A DNA stretch of 64,000 nucleotides, taken from the NCBI GenBank assembly GCA_037367355.1, contig CM074700.1:3534001-3598000 (forward strand), in the 5' to 3' direction. This DNA is from Neoscytalidium dimidiatum (taxonomy: Eukaryota; Ascomycota; Dothideomycetes; Botryosphaeriales; Botryosphaeriaceae). The notes beneath the pieces are model-generated. The model did no database searches, was not told the DNA's origin, and saw only the letters and a program-made list of their open reading frames with translations. This document shows, one piece after another, positions 33,928 through 45,446 of the stretch. Position 1 is the stretch's first letter, and each line of letters begins with the position of its first letter. A program made the position numbers and the translations under genes.

Positions 33928-36025
33928 GCGATGGGCGCTTTCCGGCCTTTGCCATGAGCAGACCACGTTGCGTACGTGGTAATTCTGTACCTTATTGAGC
34001 ACCCTGGCTTTTTTTTTTCTTTCTTCTTATCCTCGTTCAGTTGCCACCGCCTCTTTTGCTACCTGGCTATTTGAGTCTGAATCTGAATCTCAATCTCAAT
34101 CTGCTGCGAGGATCTTTGAACCCGTCATTGGTGCTGAATATCCATTGGATGACGTGTGCTCTCCAGATTGTCGTGACCAATGAGTGATCGGATGTAGTGG
34201 CAGGAACCTTCAGCCCAACGCGCCTCGTGCTCCGGAAAGATTTGCATCCATGCGCGTCTGTGTGCACCTGCGCATGCAGATGCACTTGAGCGTCATCACC
34301 AACCACACAGCTCTGATCCAGGAGCAGCTTGGCTCAGGACTAACCGGGGTGTTCAAAGTTTAAGTGCGGTGATTTACCCCGCATCGACGCCCACGTTGAG
34401 GCACTAGTAGGTATATATGTTCTAAATGCTTACTTTGACCGGGCATGTTGGTTCAACGTTGACGATAAGATCTTAGCAGCACAGGCCGCATGCTTCAAGG
34501 AACCCGCATTAGACACGAGGCAATTACTGCCGGACAGTCGAGCGGTCAACACGCGTAGTTATGTCTTCCGGCACGGGCCGGGAAAAGTCTGTACCAGATG
34601 CAGGGTCTGGACGAAGTGCTCAGGTTGGCGAAATGCGATACATGAGTTTTTCCGTTGTGACGGCCGTGCGCGGGAAGGCAGAGTATATTGCAAGCAGAGG
34701 AGGTTGAGACATGACCAATTCCGGGTAAACATATCTGGCTGCTGCAGTAAAGGCTCCCGGGGACCGCAGATACGTGGCATCGTGCCGAGGACTGCGTTCC
34801 ACGAGAAAGGAGGCTTAAGCAGCATGCCGGGACACAGACGCAGCAGTAATATAACCACATCGGAACAACGGCTGAACTCGGCAAAGTCTGGCCGCGCAAG
34901 CATGAAGACAACCCGGCGTGAAGACAGACCCTGCATGATGTGCGCGCCCATTGGCGGGCCAATTTGGAAGTGATACACACGCGCGGTCCGACGAACCTCG
35001 CTCCCGAGCTTCTAGAAAACCGGGGATTAGAGGGAACGCTCGGCTCGGAGGATGAAGAGCGCAGCAGGCTGACTCGTGCCGAGCGGTGACGAGCGCAGAT
35101 AGCTGTATAGATGCGACCAGTAGGGCTTCAGGCCGAAGGCAAACACGCAGCGTCCCGAAACTACCCGCGGCATGTTTACCTGGACTTGCGATGCACAAGC
35201 TTCGGGGAAGCATACGCGGTACATACTTGCATGCCGACGAACTGCAAATTGCCACTTCAGCTTATACGGAGAGTTTTGGAACCGCTACACGCGAGGCACG
35301 GGCGGGAGCACTGCCACCGCTGATGGCACTTCAGCAAGAATTTAGGGGCCGAAGCTCCACGTGGATGAGCGCCGGACATCCGCCTACCCGTCAATGGCTG
35401 CAGAAAAGCGCCGAAGCCCGTGCCTCGAAGCAAAAACCATCCCACTAAAATAAAAAAGCATTCAAGCCTCCCAGCCCCCAGCTTCTAGCTCCTTACTCCC
35501 GCCCCCTGTGGCCCACCAACAATTCGCATTCAGAAGCGGTAACAGGCCTGGTCGTTCATCTCGCTTTCAGCTGGCCTACTTTGGTGCAGGGCCGGGCTCA
35601 AGAGGAAAGATTTGCGTCCCGGAACAGCTAGGTCTAGCCAGACGCCTCGTTCGAGGCGGCGGGATCTGCGCGCACGACCACATAAGGCGGCGGGCCGGCC
35701 AATGGCAGGGCGGCAGGGGGCTCGCGGGCGCAGCGTCACGAGTACTCTGGGCTACATTGGAGTACCAGAGAACGCGGGACGCGTGCTGATCGATGAAGCT
35801 AAAGTGGTTGGGCGTGGCCTGGCTCTCGCGCAGCCCAATCAGCAGGCAGCGCGGCCTTCCCCGCATTCCCCACGCCCAAGGGCTTGATCCCGGGTGTTTA
35901 TCTGGCCGTGGTGGACGGCGTCGAGTCAGGATGAGGCTAGCAGGCGCATCGTCTTATAACTGATCCAGGGGCCCCGCCGCCTCGAGACCCGCTTACCACG
36001 TCACTCGCATGCCGACGCCGACACC
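33928..36025. other. Intergenic region, no supportable gene
   Basis: About 2.1 kb between the monooxygenase and the next regulator. Open frames of 120-145 codons at 34546-34980 and 34815-35255 (minus) overlap one another, are rich in Cys/Ser and show no domain. Short TCTGAA/TCTCAA-type simple repeats lie near 34075-34100. The right end should hold the promoter of the C6 regulator. Confidence 0.45.
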
Positions 36026-39000
36026 ATGTCCCATCCACAGCCCGCCGTGTGCGACTTCTCGTCTTCCCAGACGCAGCAGCAGCCCATGAAGGCGGGCTTC
36101 AAGACCGGCCGCCGCCAGCACCGCAGCTGCGACCAATGCCGCAAGGGCAAGCGCGCCTGCGACGTCGCCTTTGCCAAAGAGCCGGGTAAGACGGATCCGG
36201 AGCCGCCAGCTCTCGCTCGCGCAAAACCCTGCCTTTGCCCCGACTGTATAGCTCATCACTGCGACCTCTGCAGGCGGAAACTCGGACGAGATCACCGCCC
36301 TCGGGCCGTGCTCCAACTGCAAGCGGACCGGCAAGAACTGCACGCTGCAGTGGCTGCGCGCCGTCCATCGAGCCTCGCTGCGCCCGCGCCCCGACTTCCC
36401 ATCAGCCTCCGCCTCCCTCCCAGCCTCGACCTCTTCCGGGAACCCCGTCGACAACCCGAAGCTGGAGGAGCAGACCCCCCAACCGCCCCCGCCGCCCTCG
36501 ACCGCCAGCATCACTTCGGCCGCACCGCCCTCGTCCTCGACTCGACCGCCCGGCGCTCGGACAGCCGTCGCGGCCTCGGATCAGCGCCCGGGAGCCGCAG
36601 TCCCCTTGCGCGGTGCTTACTCGTACCCTTACTCGCCGCCCGTCGACGACCAAGTCCTTGCCTCGTTACTCTCCCCCCAGAACCCCATTGCCGCCCACAA
36701 TGCCAGTGCCCACCCCTCCGAGCAGTGGCCGGCGTCCGGCTACGACTGCCTGCCGATGCGATCCGCCGTCGACCCGCTGGACGAGGACTTCGCCTTTGAG
36801 GAGATCCAGCGCCAGGATCTGCAGCAGCCCGACTACCAGCCCGCTTTCTTCTCCACCGCGCCCTCGACCTCTTCCTCCGGCCAGTCTTCCAGTGGAGTGT
36901 ACATGCCCGGCACTGCGTGGGAGTGTGACGAGAATGACGAGAGCCCGGAGAGCGCGGATCAGACCGTTGAGGACGTGTTGACCGAAGCCGCCCAGACCGA
37001 CGTCATGCCGTGGAGGAATGGCATCGGCCAGAGCCGCGCAAGGAGCCCTTCCGCCGCCAGTTTCAATAGTTTCCTGGAGCACCTGCAGCCGTCTCACGTG
37101 CAAAGCCGCCTTTCCACATCCATGAACCAGTCGGTGCTCACCAAAGGGCTTTGGAAAGTATACCATGACAGCTTCGAGAACGCCCTGTCCTGCTGGTTGA
37201 CCGAGAAGACGTGCCCGTATACTTACCAGATGCTGCCTGCACCGGGAGACAACTGCGAGTCGTTGTCAGAAGTTTGGGGCCCGTCATGGGTGAGACCTGG
37301 CATTCTTCTACAGCCTCCGTCCTGGCCGGTGCTAACCGAGCTGCAGGGAAATCGGATAGTGGGCCGGGTGTGCCATCTGGACAAGTCGTGGGCGAAGCTG
37401 CGAAACCGCCCGATGAACCAGGCTGAGGACCGAGCCGCTTCACGAGCGTTACAGCTCTCCATCATGGCCTTTGCGACACAGTGGGCGCAGGGCAGCCAAC
37501 GCAGTTCTGCCGAGTATTCTGCCGGAATGGACGGATCCGCCTTCCCGCTCGATGGAGAGTTCGACCGCATGCTTCAGGAATCTTTCTGGCACCAGGCGCG
37601 CCGCGCTCTCCAGGATGCTGCCGATTGCGAGTCTTTCCGGGTAGTTCTCGCGCACGTCATCTTCTCATTCACCCAAAAGCCTCTGAATCTCGACCAACAC
37701 GAGGCCGCCGGTGCTGATGGCGAAGATACGTCCAGGCTGGACGACATCATCGATTCTGAGGGACCGCCGATTTTCCTGGAAGCAGCTACCAGGCAAGTCT
37801 TTGCACACCGTGCTAAGCTCCATCGCATGATGGGCCGGAACGCTTCCTCCAATCCTGCAAACAAATTGGATTCTGTTGACCGCAAGGTGTGTATGTGCAC
37901 GTGTTTTTTTTCGTGGAGCTCAGCTGACGTCTTGAAGACTTTTGATATGATGTTTTGGCTTTGCGTCATGTTCGATACCCTTTCCGCCGTAATGAACGAC
38001 CGACCGCTTGTAGTATCCGATAAGGACAGCAAAATTTCACCGGAGCCGAAGTCAAACGCGCGCAATGGCCAGAGTCGGCATAACTCGCAGAATTTCTTCA
38101 ATCCAGGCTCAAGTGGTGACCTGTTCACCGATGGTGCATTTTCCTCAACCTTGCCCGAGGAACCCCAGTCCGATCTATGGGGAGATCTCTTTCTCAAACC
38201 GAAGCAGCTGCGTTGGAACCAAGGAATTCCACGCTGGCCATGTTCGTATGAGGAAGCCGCAACTACACTTTGCAACGCGGCCCCCGTCAAGGTCTTGCTC
38301 TACCGGAAAGTGGCGCGCCTGCAGACGCTCATGTCGCGAGTTACCACGAAGCCGGAGAAGATGGAAGCTGCAATCATGGAGTCCATCAAGGTCTACCAGC
38401 ACTGGAATAGCACCTATGGGCAGTTCTTCGTCGACTGCATCAACGATCACGACAATCTGCCCGCCCGGATCCAGTCCTGGTATGTCATCCTGGCTGGTCA
38501 TTGGCACCTTGCCGCCCTCAGCCTGGCCGATATGATCCAACGGATCGACGAAGGCGAGATGGGCTTGGATACCCAACGCGAGCAGCGCAAACAAACTCGC
38601 CTCTGCGCCATGCTTCGGAAAGAGAACGCCCTCGCCGTCTCGGACCTTGGTCGCGTCTCATCCCCTAATGTTGAATCCTCCTTTGCCAAGGCCCGCGAGT
38701 TCCATTTCGCTGTCAACAAGGGCGCCCTCCTCACCGAGCCTTGGACTGTCGTGCTCGTCCGCTCGTTCGCCAAAGCGGCGCGCGTGCTGCTGGATTCGAT
38801 CCCTTCGCAGTTCCCGCCTGGGAGCATGCCCGTCAACATGGGCACGGTGAACGAATACATGCGACGGGCTGAGTTCTGCATCAAGGCGCTGTGGTACTTG
38901 GGCCGCAAGTCCGACATGGCCTTCCTCGCGGCCACCTTCCTCTCGAACAACTTGAAAGGGAAAGCCCGGAAATTATCGATGCGGCAGCATTCCAACGCGG

Positions 39001-39110
39001 CGGCGCCGCCCCAGCAGTCTCGGCGAACCACGGTGGACTCGAATTTCTATAATCCTTGGCAGGGCTGGGATGGGGACCATCTGGGCGCATCGGTGTATGC
39101 TTCTCTATGA
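36026..39110 (+). CDS. Large Zn(II)2Cys6 transcription factor, three exons
   Basis: Nuclear regulator of 981 residues in the preferred model. Exons: 36026-36185, 36274-37886, 37938-39110; introns 88 and 51 nt. The zinc cluster spans intron 1: C35, C38, C45, C66, C69, C76 with a long 20-residue middle loop (C-x2-C-x6-C-x20-C-x2-C-x6-C). Residues about 85-140 are Pro/Ser-rich, followed by an acidic region (ECDENDESPESADQ). The C-terminal 700 residues form the long helical domain found in large C6 factors, with recognisable stretches such as DMMFWLCVMFDTLSAVMNDR and SWYVILAGHWHLAALSLADM. The second intron is 51 nt and has no stop, so an unspliced 998-residue protein is also possible; it would insert a Cys-rich segment (VCMCTCFFSW) into that helical domain. 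The target genes are unknown; the Baeyer-Villiger gene is 2.1 kb upstream. Confidence 0.88.
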
Positions 39111-41145
39111 AATTTGCGTTTTGCCGGGGAGTATGGCTACAAAAGCAAATGGATCGTACGCCTTATAAGTTCGATTTCGCAGGGGGTTCTGGTTTTGGAG
39201 TTGCGCCTCCATAGACAAGGGACTGACTATTCACGCCGCAACGGTCATATTTGCCTTATTCTATCGTATAAATGGGAATGCTGCGCTTGGGATCTGAACT
39301 TTGATGGGGTTTAGTGAAGCATCCTGCTTTAATGGCATTTCTCGGGAAGGTGTTCGCAAGGCGTTTCTACTCATATTTTCCATTGTACAACGGTCCCATT
39401 CAATCTATTACGATTTTGACCTGTCGCATCTTCGGTCGTTTTTCCTCACCCCAAACCCTGACTCTTAATATTCGAGGCATCCAGTTCGTCCTGCAGAGCA
39501 AATCCCGCATGCCGAGCGTCGCCAAAAATCATCCGACGTGCCGCGCCGACGGAGGCTGAAAAGTCGCCGGCCGGCCGCTGCAGCAATACCGGGCGGCCCG
39601 CTTGCTGCCTGTCACCAAAGCATACCACACCCACGCTTCTTCTTGTCTATCGGAGACTCTTCCGCACGAATACGCTTACGGTTAGCTGGCTGACGGAGTC
39701 ATCTCCTTGCTGGGTCACAATCTGGCGATAATTGGCCTGCTCACGCCAAGGCGCATCATCCGCTTCTTCCCTGTCTTTTTTTTTCCCCTTCGTCATTCAG
39801 CACGCGTCTTTTCTTCGGTCAACTCTGTCCACAGCATCAGACGTCAAACTGGCTACGCTTCTCGTGAAACTGAGCGGGATGTAGGCTGCCTGTCCCTGTG
39901 CATCGAACCCTGCCGATCGTCTGCCACGTTGCTGCTTTATGGCCTGCCGGCGCGGATCGCCGCGGCAGGTTCGTGGCACGAGAGCTGGAAAGACTAAATC
40001 AGGGCAATTTTCTTTTTTATTCCTCTGACGCCTGCATGGCAATTCTTATGGGGCGGGGGAGCCACCTCGTTACGAGGTCCGTCAGTTACGGAAAACAATT
40101 GTGCCGGCGAGCACAAACATCTGCGCGAAGTTGAGACAGCCTGCTGGGCGGACGATTTTGAACATTGTTCGATGATGTGCATGCGTTGAAGGTCGCTGTC
40201 ACTAATTTGCAAGACGTAGGGAGTGGGATTTCCCTGTCCTTCAGTGCTCTTGAAACCAGTCCTGGCGCCGTACGATCGATTCCCCGTTTCGAAGCTCTCT
40301 TTGTCACGGTAGTACCTGGCAATGGACAAGTGGAGGTAACCTCCTGGCATGTCTAGCCCTCCCACGGAGCTTTCAGTCCACTCGGCTGACATGTTCACGA
40401 AGGCTATCTACCGTAGCGTCATCTCGCCACGCCAGAGCCCCCCCTGCTAAGATGAACGCGATTGGGGCGTCGGGGGAGAAGGCTTAGGAATCAAAAGGAC
40501 TTAGACGAAATCTCGTGATCTACTCGGCCCTGATTTTCATTGAGTCGGCAGGTTTTGGTACCGGAGGGGAACAAGGATGACTCCCAACAGCCCTCAAAAG
40601 CTCCGATGCGCCCCATCAGACTGCACTGTGTCCTGGTGCCGGTGACCAAGAAGTGTCCGACGTCTTCCTCCCGCGCTGCGGTGTGGCCCAGATCCCTTAT
40701 AGCGAACTCTCCGTGTCCAAGCCATTGCTGTCAGCCTGGTTGATAGGAGGGGTGGGGCACTTGTCTATGAGTACTGAGTACAAACAGTAGGTAAGGCAAA
40801 ACGCGATTCTCAATGTCGACGTCCTTCCTGAAGGGGGAACTATTTCCGACGTTGCAAGCAGCCTGCCTGGTAATGTTTTCCGATGACCAGGTTTTCGCAG
40901 TTCTCGGCACCACACATTTTATGCCATCGGCTTTTCCGTAATTCCGAACTTGTCTCTCTGTTCTGGAATTTGCTTTCGTAACTAGCCCCTCAAACAGCAT
41001 TTCAGTTGCATTTGTATATTTTTCACGGGACAGAGACTACGCTGGCCCTACATGCTCTGTTCAGCTGGTTTTCCTTAGTCCTGAGAAACCGTGGATGGAT
41101 TGAGCCTTTGACTAATTGTAGAACATAGGCGGACACCATTATCAC
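39111..41145. other. Intergenic region, no supportable gene
   Basis: About 2.0 kb. Frames up to 134 codons (39994-40398 minus) lack any domain. No transposon ends, RNA genes or repeats seen. Composition moves from GC-rich to mixed. Confidence 0.5.
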
Positions 41146-41724
41146 TTACAAACCTACAGAGTAAAATACCCACCATTCTATAGTGCCCTTAAAGCAAACA
41201 TCTTCGACTTCAATGAGAAATGCGGCAACCTCACCGCGCCGGCAACACGATCGCCTCTGTCCAACGCCGCCCTGCGCAGCCCACACTCTGACGGACGTTG
41301 GCATATCGGTGGAAAGGACAAGAGCCATCTCGACGGACCAGGCTCTTCGATCTTCCTTATATCCCGGCCGTGCTGTCGGAAGATTGGCTTCCGGGACGGT
41401 CAGGTCGTCAAAACAATGCTTAACGGCGGCCGAGGCGCCGCGGATGGACCAGAGCCTGATGTCTGGCTCGGTGGTGGGTCCGGTGTTCTTGAGGGTCGTT
41501 ATGGGACTTATGTAGCCAGTGTCCATGAATAGGTTAAAGGATACCGCGTGAGATGTGGTAGGTAAGGACGACAGTGGTGAGATTGGGCGATATGGCGCCT
41601 GAGAAGCAGGGTCCGATATATCTGAATATGCAGGTTTAACAATGTCTCTGGCACAAACACCCTCAAAGGAAGCGGAAAGGTCCATTTTTAGCGTTCCCGT
41701 GTGTGGAGGAAATGAATCCTTCAT
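41146..41724 (-). CDS. Hypothetical protein, 192 residues
   Basis: A single uninterrupted frame with a reasonable start. The product has no signal peptide and no helix long enough to span a membrane. It reads as a soluble protein with a few Trp and Cys residues (DIRLWSIRGASAAVKHCF, ending GTIEWWVFYSVGL). I do not recognise a family. Introns could extend or alter it. It neighbours a small secreted protein gene on the same strand. It could equally be a chance frame, since the region has no other coding evidence. Confidence 0.35.
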   Translation of the reverse strand: MKDSFPPHTGTLKMDLSASFEGVCARDIVKPAYSDISDPASQAPYRPISPLSSLPTTSHAVSFNLFMDTGYISPITTLKNTGPTTEPDIRLWSIRGASAAVKHCFDDLTVPEANLPTARPGYKEDRRAWSVEMALVLSTDMPTSVRVWAAQGGVGQRRSCCRRGEVAAFLIEVEDVCFKGTIEWWVFYSVGL

Positions 41725-42211
41725 CTTTAAGCCCTTGCTGGAGAGTGTCGCTGGTCGGATTTGGAAATGCCACCGTGATCAAGAATCTTTGAGGGCAACC
41801 CGTTGGTCGGTCTAACACCCAGGGCACATTACTGAAGCTTTTATAGATTACAGCTTACATGTCCATGAGTCAAATACCATATCTGCTCGTTCTGCCACAT
41901 GAATTTCGGGGAAATGTAAAGATATCATACGAAGTACAAAGTTAAGTTGCCTCTGCCAGTGGGTGTCAAAAGCTAGAAGCCATACGCCTTCTCCGAACTG
42001 GAGATTCTACGATAAGAAATGTACATTGCTAAAACAGAAATGGGGACATAGAGAGACATTTAATAGGAACGAGAGAGAAATACGGATTAAAGATAGGGAA
42101 TACCGGTAGACGGGTGGCGACGAGAGGTGGCATATCCAAATCGTAAGAACAGACCAACAACTATTTCAGGCCCAGACTTACCCACATCATCCAAGAGTAT
42201 CGGCGCTTTCC
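41725..42211. other. Short intergenic stretch
   Basis: Moderately AT-rich sequence between two minus-strand frames. Nothing recognisable. Confidence 0.5.
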
Positions 42212-42559
42212 TCATATTCCAAAACCATCATTAGTCATGCTCCACCTGGAAATACCACGTCCCGTCAGCTCGACGGTGATAGTGTTGGTGCTGTCAACAT
42301 TCTTCGGCACGTCCATGTGCACGTCCATGTGCACGTCCATCAGGTTCGTCAGGAACCACGTGCGGCGGTCGCGGTTGTCGATCGCGACCTGGAACGAGAT
42401 GCGCCCGGCGTCGTTGACCGGGTTGGGGCCGGGGAGTGCAGAGAGGCAGGCACCTTGGCGCGGTTCGAGGCTGGAGGCTTCGGCGGGAATCGCTGCGCAA
42501 GATGCGATGGAGAAGAGGAAGAAGGAAGAGAAGATGTATTTCAAGGTTTGGCCATGCAT
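42212..42559 (-). CDS. Small secreted protein, effector-sized
   Basis: A 115-residue intronless frame starting with a clear signal peptide (MHGQTLKYIFSSFFLFSIAS, then CAA). The pre-mature segment ends SSLEPRQ, which could be a Kex2-like or dibasic-lacking processing point. The mature part is about 85 residues with one cysteine (GACLSALPGPNPV), and in its middle the tetrapeptide MDVH is repeated from a 12-bp tandem repeat at 42307-42340 on the plus strand. No known domain. The coding part is GC-richer than its flanks. Size and secretion resemble fungal effectors or small cell-surface proteins, but only one mature Cys argues against the classic disulfide-rich type. A short TFPLTGRG-like beta-strand end (ITVELTGRGISRWSMTNDGF) suggests a compact beta domain. 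Confidence 0.5.
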   Translation of the reverse strand: MHGQTLKYIFSSFFLFSIASCAAIPAEASSLEPRQGACLSALPGPNPVNDAGRISFQVAIDNRDRRTWFLTNLMDVHMDVHMDVPKNVDSTNTITVELTGRGISRWSMTNDGFGI

Positions 42560-43162
42560 GATCTCGATTGTGAGTATTGCTCTTCTCTGGCCGAGTTGGC
42601 ATATATTTCGAGAACCAGAGCAGGGGACGCTGTGTGAGTCGAAAACTTCATGTTTGATGCTTACGAAGCTAGGGAGAGGAATTAGAGAAGGAGGGAGGGT
42701 TTGGATAGAGTATCAATCTTGTGAAAACTGGTTACACTTTATGTATTGCCTCTAAATCAGCACAAGTATCAGTGATTTATTCATGAATACCTTGCTTCTC
42801 GACTTTTCCATCGATCGCATACAAAAGCGAACGACGATTAGCTTTGCGTTATGCTAAAAAGCCATAACCATTGAATATGGTTGTTTGGAATCCAGTGGAC
42901 GTGCGAGACCTACCAAACTGAGCGTTGGGGTTGCATGAATACGGAAGAGTTATTGATACGGATGTCACAGACAAGCTCTAGGCGGACTTGTCAGCTTACT
43001 TTAGTCAGTCAACCGGTAAGACAATGAAAGCGAGGATGTTTTCTGTCCAACAGGGTATTATGATTCGGGACCAAGGAGCATGCTATGTTAGATAAAACTG
43101 CTTGCGGTCGAAGCACCAGGAGTGTAGGTCGTCACGCGAGCATAGTCCTCCGCGTTTCCATC
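42560..43162. other. Intergenic stretch, no gene
   Basis: AT-leaning sequence between the secreted protein and the coiled-coil gene, both on the minus strand; the left part should hold the secreted protein's promoter. No recognisable element. Confidence 0.5.
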
Positions 43163-44352
43163 TCATAAAGCGTTCCGTAGGTCCTCTTTGATTGAATCCT
43201 CCACCGCCTGCATTTCCTCAGTGACACGTTGATGTGCTTCTTCTTTCATGTCAAGCAGCGTTTCATCTAGCCTGACTTCCCATTCTTGCTCGTGGTAGTG
43301 GAGTCGGTCTTCGACATCGTCCGAGATCTCCTCTTTTTGCTTCTCTAAGCGCTCCTCAAGCTGTTCCAACAGAATCGCTGTAGCGGCAGCCAACCCCTTC
43401 TCCAGCTTCTCTTCGAACTTCTTTTCCAGTCTGTCTTCCATATGATTTACCTGGTCTCGTAAGGAGTTGATCTGGGACGCGAGATCTTGTAGCTGGGCAG
43501 TGAGGTCCTGCGTTTCGGGGGGAGGTGCAGCGGCTGAGGCTATGTCTTTCCCGACTTGTCCCACAAGGTCAGTCGGAGTGTCTAATCGCTCTTGTATGGC
43601 TGTCCTCCACGCAGGGTCTTTGGCATCGGCGGTGTTAACAGCGTACTTTAGTTTCTTGGTAGCTGGCCCTCCTGGCGATGAGGGGTCGGAAGGATGATCG
43701 AGTGGAAGTGGCGGGGGCGGCGTCAGAGCGAGCTCGTCATACGAGGGCGGGCCCTCAGCAGCGATATCTGCGTCTGGGATGCTTGTGGCGCCTTTGCCGC
43801 CGTACAGGCTTTCAAGCTCGCCGGCGGTCAGCTGCCAATTCCCATCCGTCAGGGTGCAAAGTGCTTTCAGCTTGCGGTCATCGAGGCTGTCTTTGCGGAG
43901 GTACAGAGTGAAGACTGTTAGGCGGGAAAGGGAGCGAAGGGCTTCGAAGGCGCTCTCCGAAGAGCCTGGTTTCGGTCGAACGGTCGTATCTGACTGAGCA
44001 ATGACGACGCCATGCTTCCTCAACCTGAAGCTCATACTGAATATGTCGTTGGACCCTTTGCTGCGGATGAAGTCTTCGCGGACGCGGTCGGGTATGGAAT
44101 CGCTGCTGGGACATACTTCCAGAACATGCTCAGGGTAGACAAGCAGGTACAGGCTCCTTTTTTTTTGCGGTAGCCAGCCAGAGCGAGTGTTAAGCGGAGT
44201 TTCACCGATGCCTGCCTGTCAACCGGGTCTACGTGAAGTTCAAGCGCGAGGGGCTGTGAGCCGCAGCCGAGATATCGCGTGTCGCTCTCGTGCCATACAG
44301 CGATCACAGGCACGGAGATAGAGAAAGAATGCTCAAAGTCAGGTGAAGCCAT
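43163..44352 (-). pseudogene. Coiled-coil protein gene interrupted by a one-base frameshift
   Basis: Two frames in different phases form one apparent gene. The first starts at 44352 and reads to LTLALAGYRKKK; the second continues as SLYLLVYPEHVLEVC through to a stop at 43163. The phase changes at a run of nine A in the sense strand (44158-44166 as T). A run of seven or ten would keep one frame and give a protein of about 396 residues. The N-terminal 170 residues look like a compact beta-rich domain (VIAVWHESDTRYLGC, ALELHVDPVDRQASVKL). Then comes a Pro-rich linker (LALTPPPPLPLDHPSDPSSP), and the last 110 residues are a charged coiled coil with strong heptads (EDRLEKKFEEKLEKGL). No catalytic motif. 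I do not recognise a function. The break may be real decay, strain polymorphism or a homopolymer sequencing error. Confidence 0.6.
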
Positions 44353-45446
44353 CGCTACTTTTCATTTGGAGAAACTATGTACAATAAGCCACGGCGGCCG
44401 AGATATTAGAAGACAAGATCTTAAAAGACAGGGGAGTAAAAGCGATTTCCCGTACACACAGTGCACGATGCCCGCCCACCCAGGCTTTCAAGGAATGCGC
44501 CTTGGAGCAGCCCTGACCCCAATATGTCCCTGAAATGGAGCAGCGCGGCCGGGCTGCGCTCTTGCCTGACGCGGCCCAGACACCGTCGGAGCAACCAGAG
44601 GCACAAACGGCACCACGGAATACGTGACCCCTACAGACCCCAGATCTTCCAGCAAAGAGATCCGCAGCGATGATGCCGCGGGCGTTTGATGGGTAGAGTC
44701 TGGCAAGTTGGCCTGCTTGCGCGCGTCCGGAACTCTCGCCGTGGTGTCGAAGCGATCAGACACAAAGATTGCAGAGGCGGTGCGTGCTGTCGGTCGAGTG
44801 TCGCATAGAAAGAGTGGCCGATGAATAACTGCACGGGATGGCGAGTAGCGATGGAAGGGTGGAAGGATGGTGAGGTTGTTGCGGCTGGAAGGGATGGAAG
44901 GTGGAAGGTGGAAGGTCGGGAAGAAGGTTGCGTCGCGCCCGAGTCTTGGCGTCAGATCACGTGAAAGGTGGCGCGAATAAGTCGTGGCCGCGGATACTTA
45001 ACTTGCCCAGGCAAGGAGTCTGCAGCTCGACTTCCCTCGCTCTTTGGCAGCCCTACCCCGTGAATCGCTGTACCACTTCAATCACCACAGACTGGTTGTA
45101 CCGCCTGTACTTTTGGACTCGGATTCATCTCCCTGCACACGCTCACACCAGACTGTGGCAACCATAGCTCGCGTTCCGGCATCTCGTCGGTGTCCGAACG
45201 TGGCAGCGCACTCACGACAGAAACATTGTCAGCTTTTATCGCCATTTACACTGCTGTTTGCGACAGATACACCTGTGTGCTGTAAAGAGATTCCTTATTA
45301 AATGAAAATGGACGATCCTCCATTGCTCTCTTCAATTCCACCATGACATCTGAGAGTTGTCGAATACCTAATGATTAACCAGAACCAATACCATTCTTAT
45401 TTTGCCGATGAATTTCTAACGCTATGTGCCATAGCTGACGCAATAC
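44353..45446. other. Intergenic region, no gene
   Basis: About 1.1 kb. A GGAAGG-type purine repeat lies at 44855-44925. Nothing else of note. Confidence 0.5.

Noticed and set aside
34546..35255. Overlapping 139-146 codon minus-strand frames
   Set aside because: Cys/Ser-rich chance frames overlapping each other in different phases, without a family match or splice logic.
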